Source of the DNA: Verrucomicrobiales bacterium
GTDB taxonomy: Bacteria > Verrucomicrobiota > Verrucomicrobiia > Limisphaerales > Palsa-1400
Assembly: GCA_028293405.1 (NCBI GenBank)
Contig: JAQGOW010000230.1
Coordinates: forward strand, 1 to 10,667
Direction: 5' to 3'
DNA: 10,667 nucleotides
Below, one piece after another: positions 1 through 6,377 of the stretch (within the stretch, counting starts at the first letter, position 1; each line of letters opens with the position of its first letter). The notes beneath the pieces were generated by a model, which did not search any database, was not told the DNA's origin, and saw only the letters and a program-made list of their open reading frames with translations. A program made the position numbers and the translations under genes.

Positions 1-1
1 T

Positions 2-1432
2 GGAAGCGGTTCATCCATTGGGCGTGAAGGTGCTATCGTCCAACTATCCGCTGCCGTTGCCTCAAAAGCCGGACAGAAAGCCGGTTGGCAACCATATCGC
101 TTAAGGCTCCTCGTCGCATGCGGCGCAGCGTCAGGAATAGCCGCCGCGTACAACGCACCCATCTCCGGCGCGGTCTTTGCGGCACAAATTGTCCTCGGCA
201 ATTTCTCGATGAACCTGTTCGCGCCGCTGCTCTTTTCATCGGTTATCGCCTCGATGGTCTCGCGCAGTTTCTTCGGGCTAAAACCCTTTTATGACGTCCC
301 ACAATTTGAATTCAACAGCATCGTGCAATTGCCGTGGTTCATCATTCTCGGCATCCTCGCAGGAATTCTAGGCGCGATTTTTTTAAAGCTGCTAAAATAT
401 AACAAAGCGATTTTCAAACCCGTCCCGACGCCGTACCTGCAAATGGCTGCCGGCGGGCTATTGGTTGGCGTGATTGCGGTGTGGTTCCCGGAAGTTTGGG
501 GCAACGGCTACATCGTCACCAACCATATCCTGCAACAGGACTTCGGTCTCGAAGCGGTCGTGGCGATCTTTTTCGCCAAGCTTGCTGCCACCGTTATTTC
601 CGTCGGTTCCGGCGCGGTCGGTGGTGTGTTTACGCCCACGCTCTTTCTCGGTGCCGGTTTGGGCAGCATGCTCGGCTCGACGTTGCAGGAATGGCATCTG
701 GCCCCCGCGCACCTGACGCCGGGAATCTTCGCACTCGTCGGAATGGGCAGTATGCTCTCGGCCACAACCCGCTCTCCGCTCCTCGCGATCATCATGATCC
801 TGGAAATTTCGTTGAACTACTCGCTCATGCCCGCGTTGATGCTCGCTTGCGCCGTTTCGACATTGGTCTCCCGCCGTTTGCATCCAAACTCCATCTACAC
901 CGAACCGCTACGCTTGCGCAGTTTGGAAGTCGAGAGTTATCGGCTCGGCGAGGCCACCCAACAAACTGTCGGTGATTTGATGCGCGCACCGGTTGAACCA
1001 ATTCGCGAAACATCGCGCCTGCCCCAAATTGCCGAACGCTTTCTCACCGGTACGAATAATTTTCTGCCGGTGGTCGATTCCAACCGTCGATTGATCGGTA
1101 TGGTTGCACTTCAAGATTTGAAAGAGCACCTGAATGCTGGGATCGAACTCAGCGCCGTCATCGCCTACGATATTATGCGCGCGGCGCCCCGGTGTCTCAC
1201 ACCCGGTCAAAAACTTCTCGACGCATTGCCGGTAATCCTTTCCAGCGAACAACGAAATATACCGGTCGTAAACACCTTCGAAGAAAATCGGTTGATAGGG
1301 TCCTTGCCGCGCACTGAATCACTAGGGTTGTTGTCGGAAGCCATCGCAGCCACGACATCAAGCACCGGCACATCGGAAGCACCGACCAAAGATGAACAAC
1401 CCGAAACGCGCCTGCCGCAACGGGAGTCGTAG
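2..1432 (+). CDS. CLC-family chloride channel/antiporter with C-terminal CBS pair (5' end outside window)
   Basis: This is an integral membrane anion transporter of the CLC family, truncated by the window edge: the reading frame is open from base 2 and no start is visible. The visible part opens with the helix F signature GREGA, whose external gating glutamate is the codon at 26-28. The family usually has proline where this protein has alanine. A helix corresponding to the NAP..G motif follows at about 152-208, then the GGVFTP selectivity motif near 620-637, and the SIYT segment whose tyrosine (896-898) corresponds to the central pore tyrosine. Two CBS domains follow (about 968-1125 and 1150-1350); such pairs often bind adenine nucleotides and gate the pore. 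The last 25 or so residues are polar and probably disordered. The internal proton-glutamate position reads Gln-Ile instead of Glu-Glu, so the type of transport (channel or H+ antiport) is uncertain. The next gene, an ABC exporter, starts 57 bp downstream on the same strand. Confidence 0.93.
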   Translation, partial: GSGSSIGREGAIVQLSAAVASKAGQKAGWQPYRLRLLVACGAASGIAAAYNAPISGAVFAAQIVLGNFSMNLFAPLLFSSVIASMVSRSFFGLKPFYDVPQFEFNSIVQLPWFIILGILAGILGAIFLKLLKYNKAIFKPVPTPYLQMAAGGLLVGVIAVWFPEVWGNGYIVTNHILQQDFGLEAVVAIFFAKLAATVISVGSGAVGGVFTPTLFLGAGLGSMLGSTLQEWHLAPAHLTPGIFALVGMGSMLSATTRSPLLAIIMILEISLNYSLMPALMLACAVSTLVSRRLHPNSIYTEPLRLRSLEVESYRLGEATQQTVGDLMRAPVEPIRETSRLPQIAERFLTGTNNFLPVVDSNRRLIGMVALQDLKEHLNAGIELSAVIAYDIMRAAPRCLTPGQKLLDALPVILSSEQRNIPVVNTFEENRLIGSLPRTESLGLLSEAIAATTSSTGTSEAPTKDEQPETRLPQRES

Positions 1433-1489
1433 GCGACGGGCTTTAGGCTTTCAACTTCCAAATTCACGCGTTAAGCTCCGGGCAAAGAG

Positions 1490-3364
1490 ATGAACAAGAT
1501 CAAGGCGGTATTCAGCTTCGGCTGGCCCTATCTATCGCGCTATTGGCAGCGTCTTGTACTCGGCGTTTTGCTTGGTTTGATCTTCGGCTTGGCTAATGGA
1601 AGTTTCGTTTGGGCAACGAAAACCACCTTTTCGCGATTGGCTCCTCCTGACAAAACCGTGTCCGCCGAAACGCAATCAGGTGCGAAATCAGAAGTTGCGA
1701 GCGCCGTAAAAACGAAATTGAAAGAGGTGGGCGCAGCCGTCGACAAATTTGTTGATCCTTGGCTCCCGAGAATCGGCACCAAGCTGACAACCAGACAAAT
1801 GATCGGCGGCCTTTTGTTGCTGCCATTGCTCGTGGCGATCCGCGGAGCCGCCAGTTACCTCAGCACCTACTGCCTGAGTTGGGTGAGCGAACGCGCCATC
1901 AACGATCTGCGGGTCGATATTTTGGCGAAGTTGAACACGCTTTCCTTGGACTTCTATCATCGCTCGAAAACCGGCGATCTTTTGCAACGCGTCAACACCG
2001 ACACGATCGCCTTGCAACAAGCGTTAAGCCTCGGCTTCAGCGACCTCGTAAAGGAGCCGATTACAATTGTGTTTTTGGTCACGTCATTGCTTGTGCTTAG
2101 CGTCAAGCTCACCTGCTTTGCGCTCATTTTCATGCCGCTGTGCATCATCCCGATTATTGTCCTCGGCAGGAAGGTTCGGCGCGCCAGCAAAGCCAGCAGT
2201 ATTCCTTACATCACGCAATTGAGCCTGTTGGTCGAGGCGTTTTCCGGTGTGCGCGTCATCAAAGCCTTTGCTTTGGAAAAAAGACAGTTGGCACGTTTTC
2301 GCGAAACTTGCCGACAACTGACCAACCATGGCCTGAGCGGCATGAAAGCCAAGGCGTTGGTCAACCCGATGATCGAAGTCATTGCGCTCGCCGGGTTGGG
2401 CGGGATGATCGTCTACATCGTGGCCTCAAACACCGCCCTTTCTGAAATGATGGGGTTCCTGGTCGGAACCGCCATGCTGTTCGAGCCGATCAAAAAATTG
2501 GCCAACGCACATGTCACATTTGAGCAAACCAGCGTTGGCGTTGAACGACTAATGGTCTTACTCGCTGAAAAACCGTCGATTGTTGAAGCGCAGTTTCCGA
2601 AACCGTTGCCCCAGTTCAAGGGCGGGATTGTGTTCGAGAATGTAACTTTTTCTTATGGCGACAAGCCCGCTCTGCACGGCGTCAGTGTGAACATTCCACG
2701 CGGCTGCAAACTCGGTGTCGCCGGCGAAAGCGGTTCTGGCAAGAGCACCATGATTAATTTGTTGATGCGCTTTTACGATCCAATCACGGGATCGATTAAA
2801 ATCGATGGCATCGATTTAAAAGAAATCAGTTTCACTGATTTGCGCAATTCGATGGCGTTGGTCAGCCAGGATAACATTCTCTTCGACCAGACCGTTGCCG
2901 AAAATATTGGATGCGGCAAAATGGACGCAACGCGCGAAGAAATCGTGGAGGCTGCCAAAGCCGCTTCTGCGCACGAATTTATCATGCGACTGCCGCAGGG
3001 TTATGACACCAAAATCGGCGAGCGCGGCCAAACTCTGTCCGGTGGCCAACGGCAACGCCTCGCGATCGCCCGTGCGTTCATTCGCAACGCTCCCATTCTG
3101 GTGCTCGACGAAGCAACGGCCTCGCTCGATTCCCATGCGGAAATGGAAGTGCAGGCTGCCATTGATCGTTTGGAAAAAAATAAGACCGTGATTTGTGTGG
3201 CGCACCGGTTATCCACCTTGATGGACATGGACCAAATAATCGTTCTCAAAGACGGTCGCGTAGTCGAACAAGGCACCTTCGATGACCTGATTCGAGCGAA
3301 CGGCGCGTTTGCCGGAATGGCGAGCAAGCAGGGCATCCACGCGCAAATGCAAAACGTCGCTTAA
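1490..3364 (+). CDS. msbA: MsbA-like lipid A / lipid-linked glycan ABC exporter (TMD-NBD half-transporter)
   Basis: This 624-residue half-transporter would dimerise in the inner membrane and use ATP to flip a lipid, most likely lipid A-core, to the periplasmic side. The transmembrane domain covers about residues 10-345 and the nucleotide-binding domain about 375-620. The ATPase motifs are all intact: Walker A GESGSGKST at 412-420, Q-loop Gln460, signature LSGGQ at 516-520, Walker B ILVLD with catalytic Glu541, and H-loop His572. The length is slightly above the usual 580-600 because the loop between TM1 (about 21-43) and TM2 (about 104-125) is some 60 residues long. The assignment to MsbA rests on family resemblance and on neighbouring LPS-type glycosyltransferases; export of another lipid or glycolipid is possible. 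The start has only a purine stretch (AAAGAG) touching the ATG. The stop overlaps the convergent GT9 gene, leaving no room for a terminator between them. Confidence 0.85.
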   Translation: MNKIKAVFSFGWPYLSRYWQRLVLGVLLGLIFGLANGSFVWATKTTFSRLAPPDKTVSAETQSGAKSEVASAVKTKLKEVGAAVDKFVDPWLPRIGTKLTTRQMIGGLLLLPLLVAIRGAASYLSTYCLSWVSERAINDLRVDILAKLNTLSLDFYHRSKTGDLLQRVNTDTIALQQALSLGFSDLVKEPITIVFLVTSLLVLSVKLTCFALIFMPLCIIPIIVLGRKVRRASKASSIPYITQLSLLVEAFSGVRVIKAFALEKRQLARFRETCRQLTNHGLSGMKAKALVNPMIEVIALAGLGGMIVYIVASNTALSEMMGFLVGTAMLFEPIKKLANAHVTFEQTSVGVERLMVLLAEKPSIVEAQFPKPLPQFKGGIVFENVTFSYGDKPALHGVSVNIPRGCKLGVAGESGSGKSTMINLLMRFYDPITGSIKIDGIDLKEISFTDLRNSMALVSQDNILFDQTVAENIGCGKMDATREEIVEAAKAASAHEFIMRLPQGYDTKIGERGQTLSGGQRQRLAIARAFIRNAPILVLDEATASLDSHAEMEVQAAIDRLEKNKTVICVAHRLSTLMDMDQIIVLKDGRVVEQGTFDDLIRANGAFAGMASKQGIHAQMQNVA

Positions 3365-4422
3365 CGCGCGAGCTGCTTGCGAATTATAGCAGTCGCGTGA
3401 TCAGGAGTGATTGCTGCTAAACATTTCGACGTCCCCGAAAGCTCACAAACGTTCTCCCGACGATTGATGCAATCGCATGCCACGACAATTTGCCGGTGCT
3501 TCTCACCCGTCAGCATCCAATCTTTAATTGCAGGATAATCTCGCAAGAAAGAAAAGGTAGGCGTGCCAACGGCATAAGCCAAATGACTCACCCCCGAGTC
3601 ACCTCCAACTTGCAACGAGCATCGTTGCAACAATGCGGCAAGTTGTGGAATCGTCGCCGACGTGATCGCTATGACACGCTTGCTTTGCACCCCGTCGACG
3701 AACGCCTTCACTCGTTCCTGCTCCCGCTGCTTGGCCGATGCCGTCGCCACAATGTTCAAATCAACATCGGCAGTAAGAAGCTTGTTCGCGAGTTCGATCC
3801 AATGTTCCACCGGCCACTCCTTCACGCACGAACTGGCATTGAGGGAAAAGTGAATACAGCGTCCTGGCATGTTGTGCGCCGCCCAATGCTTCGCGTCATC
3901 CGGAATCGTGAGATCAAACCGTGGCGCTTGCAGAGACATCCCAAGCGTTCCCAGCATGCGACGACGTTGTTCCGAAACAATGACATCACTCGTCTGTCGC
4001 GGCACCCAATGTGGAATCAACCATTTTGCCCAAAAATGTTTTCGCGCCCCTTGCTGCCCAACCCGCCATTTCGCGCCCATAAAACGCGTCACGAAAATAG
4101 TTCGATCCGCACCACTGAAATTGATGGCGAGATCGAAATGCTCGTTTCGCAATTTCTGCAAAAGCCCAAACCCTCGCCACCAAGGCGGACTTTTGGGCCC
4201 GAGTGGAAATCCCCACGCCCGGTCCACACACGGCGCAAGCTTCAGCACTTCCGCCCCGAGTTCAGCAGACAACGTATGTATTTCGGCTTGCGGGTAATTG
4301 CGTTTGATCTCCCAAAGCGCGGGGATAAAATGCACCGAGTCGCCAAGAAAACCGAAATCAACGACGATAATTTTCCGCGCCGATTTCGTTTGCTGATAAA
4401 ACTCGCTCAATGCAAACGCCAT
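3361..4422 (-). CDS. GT9 heptosyltransferase-like glycosyltransferase
   Basis: This 353-residue protein belongs to glycosyltransferase family 9, which transfers heptose from ADP-heptose to the LPS inner core (WaaC, WaaF, WaaQ). It is probably peripheral on the cytoplasmic face of the inner membrane. The N-terminal Rossmann half has the family's LGD motif at residues 26-28 (Asp28 matches the catalytic aspartate region of WaaC), followed by a P-A-L helix. The second half begins with a strand ending in HFSLNASS, then Lys201 in VKEWP, matching the conserved lysine of the donor site. Near the C-terminus is GGDSGVSHLA (Asp275), the signature that contacts ADP-heptose. The donor and acceptor cannot be told from sequence. 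A GGAG lies only two bases before the ATG, too close for a normal Shine-Dalgarno, so a TTG start four codons further on is possible. It faces the opposite way from its neighbours. Confidence 0.85.
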   Translation of the reverse strand: MAFALSEFYQQTKSARKIIVVDFGFLGDSVHFIPALWEIKRNYPQAEIHTLSAELGAEVLKLAPCVDRAWGFPLGPKSPPWWRGFGLLQKLRNEHFDLAINFSGADRTIFVTRFMGAKWRVGQQGARKHFWAKWLIPHWVPRQTSDVIVSEQRRRMLGTLGMSLQAPRFDLTIPDDAKHWAAHNMPGRCIHFSLNASSCVKEWPVEHWIELANKLLTADVDLNIVATASAKQREQERVKAFVDGVQSKRVIAITSATIPQLAALLQRCSLQVGGDSGVSHLAYAVGTPTFSFLRDYPAIKDWMLTGEKHRQIVVACDCINRRENVCELSGTSKCLAAITPDHATAIIRKQLAR

Positions 4423-4480
4423 TACTCCACGAATAATGAAGTCATTTCCGTTCCGACAGCAAAATCGACTCCGAGGGGAT

Positions 4481-4530
4481 TCTTCTCCCTCTCCTCCCCA
4501 AAGGAGGAGAGGGCAGGGGAGAGGAGGTAA
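4481..4530. repeat. Polypyrimidine/polypurine hairpin and mirror-repeat element
   Basis: A 19-base pure pyrimidine run (4481-4499) is followed by an almost pure purine run (4500-4527, broken only by a C at 4514). CCCTCTCCTCC at 4487-4497 pairs perfectly with GGAGGAGAGGG at 4503-4513 around a CCAAA loop, giving an 11-bp stem. The purine arm is also repeated in mirror order at 4517-4527 around a three-base centre, the arrangement that can form triplex (H-) DNA. Elements reading as C/T-rich stem then G/A-rich stem with an extra GGGGAGAGG tail are, from general knowledge, common dispersed intergenic repeats in several GC-rich phyla. Only one copy is present here, so dispersal is inferred. There is no T-run after the stem, so it is not a standard intrinsic terminator. 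Confidence 0.6.
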
Positions 4531-4580
4531 ATTCTTCGTTGGTGTCTTGGACCCTCAGTAGTTAACACTAAAATACATTG

Positions 4581-4609
4581 TTGACAAAGTAGCTACGTCA
4601 CGTCAATAT
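4581..4609 (+). promoter_or_regulatory. Possible sigma70-type promoter upstream of the glycosyltransferase operon
   Basis: A perfect TTGACA box lies at 4581-4586. Seventeen bases further on is CAATAT (4604-4609), which matches only three of six positions of the -10 consensus. The surroundings are AT-rich and lie in the divergent intergenic region, upstream of the plus-strand operon starting at 4822. If used, the leader would be over 200 nt and would include the 10-bp tandem repeats and the palindrome. The weak -10 makes this tentative. Confidence 0.3.
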
Positions 4610-4710
4610 CTCGTTGCGCTAAATGCGCCACAGGCTCGGCCCGTGTTGCTCTTTGATATACATCGACGGTTGACTGCAGTGAGGCCAGCCAAAAACGTGC
4701 AGAAACAGGC

Positions 4711-4760
4711 CTATTTCGAGTAATTTCGACCAAATTTGACCTATTTCGACCTGAAATTTT
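4711..4760 (+). repeat. 10-bp-period tandem repeat, four clear units plus one degenerate
   Basis: Four consecutive decamers sit in exact register: CTATTTCGAG (4711), TAATTTCGAC (4721), CAAATTTGAC (4731) and CTATTTCGAC (4741). A degenerate fifth, CTGAAATTTT, follows at 4751. The consensus is about CTATTTCGAC. A 10-bp period places each A/T core on the same helical face, which suits either intrinsically curved DNA or a row of binding sites. It lies 60-110 bp before the start codon of the WaaE-like GT2 gene. Confidence 0.7.
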
Positions 4761-4805
4761 TTTGGCGACATCAATTTCCTCGCGTGCCCCCGCGCAAATT
4801 GCATA

Positions 4806-4819
4806 CTTTGGCGCCAAAG
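4806..4819. promoter_or_regulatory. Perfect 14-bp palindrome at the operon start
   Basis: CTTTGGCGCCAAAG is its own reverse complement and ends two bases before the ATG at 4822. As DNA it could be a site for a dimeric regulator. As RNA it could fold into a five-base-pair stem with a GCGC loop right at the ribosome entry site. It also coincides with the position where a Shine-Dalgarno would be expected, and none is seen. Confidence 0.4.
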
Positions 4820-4821
4820 AA

Positions 4822-5589
4822 ATGGAGCCCAAACTCCCCATCTCCGTCTGCCTCATCTCCGGCGCCGAAGCGCATCGCATCGGCCAGTCGCTGAGGAGCG
4901 TTGCGGATTGGACCAGCGAAATCGTTGTCGTTCTCAACGACAACGTTAGTGATGGCACCGAAAAAGTCGCCGAGTCGTTTGGTGCAAAGGTGTTTCGCGA
5001 ACCCTGGCGCGGTTTCATCAAACAAAAGAACTCCGTCTCCGAAAAAGCAACCCAACCCTGGATCCTCGGTCTCGACGCCGACGAAGTCGTCTCCAACGAA
5101 CTCCGCGCCGAAATCATTGCGACGGTGAAATCTGCCAGGTGCGCCGCTTACGAGTTTCCGCGTTGCACATTTTTCTTCGACCGCTGGATTCGTCACGGCG
5201 ATTACTATCCCGACCGCGTCACTCGTCTGTGGCGAAAAGATTGTGCTCACTGGGCCGGCATCGAACCCCACGCGCACCTCGAAGTTCGTGGCGAGATAGG
5301 TCGCCTCAAGTCGGACCTGCTCCATTACAGCAACGAAAGCATCGACCGCCAGATTGCAAAAATCGCCCCCTACAGCGACGATTTCGTGCGCGACTATTTG
5401 GAGAAAAACAAACACGTCAGCACGATTGATCTGGTGGGCCGTCCATTCTGGCGTTTCGTTCGGGCTTACATTCTGAAACTCGGTTTTTTGGACGGTCGCC
5501 CCGGTCTCTACATTGCTAGTCTCACTGCATTTTCAACGCTCACTCGTTACATGAAAGTGCTCGAAGCACAGCAGAAAAGCCGCAAGTGA
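4822..5589 (+). CDS. WaaE-like GT2 glycosyltransferase
   Basis: This 255-residue family 2 glycosyltransferase resembles WaaE/KdtX, which adds glucose to the LPS inner core from a UDP-sugar at the cytoplasmic face. The GT-A fold starts at once with PISVCLISGAE and a W-x-S-EIVVV strand. The metal-binding DxD motif is LDADE with Asp85 and Asp87. The mid-region has the HG-x-YYPD-x-x-x-RLWR pattern and later LLHYS, both typical of WaaE-type enzymes, followed by an arginine- and aromatic-rich membrane-associating tail. The ATG at 4822 is preferred over an in-frame TTG at 4762: the family begins a few residues before the first strand, and the extra 20 residues would extend into the repeat-bearing leader. 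It is the first gene of the plus-strand run. Its TGA overlaps the GTG start of the next gene (GTGA), so the two are likely translationally coupled. The sugar and acceptor are unknown. Confidence 0.85.
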   Translation: MEPKLPISVCLISGAEAHRIGQSLRSVADWTSEIVVVLNDNVSDGTEKVAESFGAKVFREPWRGFIKQKNSVSEKATQPWILGLDADEVVSNELRAEIIATVKSARCAAYEFPRCTFFFDRWIRHGDYYPDRVTRLWRKDCAHWAGIEPHAHLEVRGEIGRLKSDLLHYSNESIDRQIAKIAPYSDDFVRDYLEKNKHVSTIDLVGRPFWRFVRAYILKLGFLDGRPGLYIASLTAFSTLTRYMKVLEAQQKSRK

Positions 5590-6374
5590 AACCGAGCGTC
5601 GCACTGATCATCAACACCTATCAGCAGCCGGAATACCTCGCCCGAGTGCTGAACGCCGTCTCGCGCCAACGCGAGTTACCCGACGAAGTTTGGGTCGCCG
5701 AAGACGACACCCACGCCGAAACAGCCGAAGTTTTTGCAACCTGGCACGGTTCTCACGAGGTTCGCGGCGGCCATGTGCGACAACAACATGACGGTTTTCG
5801 TCGCGCCAAAATTCTCAACGAAGCCATCGCTAGCACAAACTCCGACTACGTTGTGTTTTTGGATGGAGACACCGTCCCGCACAGCCGATTCATCTCCGAC
5901 CACCGCGAACTCGCAGAGCCGAAAATGTTCGTCCAGGGGCACCGCGCTTTGATTGAACAAAAAGCCGCTAAAGAATTTGGCAAGAACAGTCTGCCGATTT
6001 TGCGAACATTGCTCACCGGCCAACTGCGCGGCTTGCAACACACCGTTCGATGGCCAGTTCCGCAAAAACGCGTGCTGACCAATTTGAAAGGAATTCGCGG
6101 TTGTAATCTCGGTATCTGGCGCAACGACCTCGTTGCCATCAACGGCTACAACGAAGCGTTCGTCGGTTGGGGTCGTGAAGATTCCGAGCTCGCCGTGCGC
6201 TTGCTGAATACCGGCGTCCAGCGTCTCGACGTCCGTGGCCGCGCCTTGTGCTTTCACCTGTGGCATCCGCCCGCGAGCCGCGCCCGCCTCACAACAAACG
6301 ACGACTTGTTGCAAAAAGCGATCGACACAAAATCGCATCGCTGCGAAATGGGTTTGGACAAACACAAAATCTGA
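5586..6374 (+). CDS. GT2 glycosyltransferase with galactosyltransferase-type C-terminal motif
   Basis: This 262-residue protein is a GT-A type glycosyltransferase. Residues 4-12 form the first strand (SVALIINTY), and the DxD motif is LDGD with Asp93 and Asp95. The C-terminal half has a GCNLGIWR segment and GWGREDSEL (Gly194-Asp199), the pattern of the Glyco_transf_7C / chondroitin-polymerase-like family, in which this acidic motif supports acceptor binding and catalysis. It probably adds a hexose or N-acetylhexosamine to the growing glycan after the WaaE-like enzyme. The start is GTG at 5586, overlapping the previous stop by four bases; no internal start would keep the first strand. The next gene begins three bases after its stop. 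A non-LPS glycolipid role is equally compatible with the sequence. Confidence 0.82.
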   Translation: MKPSVALIINTYQQPEYLARVLNAVSRQRELPDEVWVAEDDTHAETAEVFATWHGSHEVRGGHVRQQHDGFRRAKILNEAIASTNSDYVVFLDGDTVPHSRFISDHRELAEPKMFVQGHRALIEQKAAKEFGKNSLPILRTLLTGQLRGLQHTVRWPVPQKRVLTNLKGIRGCNLGIWRNDLVAINGYNEAFVGWGREDSELAVRLLNTGVQRLDVRGRALCFHLWHPPASRARLTTNDDLLQKAIDTKSHRCEMGLDKHKI

Positions 6375-6377
6375 GCC

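Larger units (their letters stand above)
4423..4821. other. Divergent intergenic region, about 400 bp
   Basis: This is the only long non-coding stretch in the window. It lies between the divergent starts of the GT9 gene (minus) and the WaaE-like GT2 gene (plus), so it should carry promoters for both. It contains a hairpin-forming polypyrimidine/polypurine element (4481-4530), a TTGACA box (4581-4586), an exact 10-bp-period tandem repeat (4711-4760) and a 14-bp palindrome (4806-4819). I see no convincing small ORF or structural RNA in it. The composition is visibly more AT-rich from about 4555 to 4765 than in the flanking genes. Confidence 0.8.

Noticed and set aside
4481..4513. Intrinsic terminator
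   Set aside because: The hairpin is strong but followed on neither strand by a T-run, and it lies upstream of both divergent genes rather than after a gene.
3490..4530. 346-codon plus-strand open frame over the GT9 gene
   Set aside because: It is antisense to a protein with clear GT9 motifs, its product is Arg/His/Pro-rich with no recognisable domain, and its end runs into the polypurine repeat.
4762..4821. TTG start extending the WaaE-like protein by 20 residues
   Set aside because: The family begins just before the first beta strand, the extension resembles no conserved sequence, and it overlaps the leader elements. The ATG at 4822 fits better.
4771..5415. 214-codon minus-strand open frame over the WaaE-like gene
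   Set aside because: It is antisense to a motif-bearing glycosyltransferase; the product is Val/Gly/Phe-rich, as expected for a shadow.
5676..6365. 229-codon minus-strand open frame over the second GT2 gene
   Set aside because: It lies in the antisense of a gene with DxD and GWGRED motifs; long antisense frames are expected from the codon bias here, and the product has no recognisable domain.
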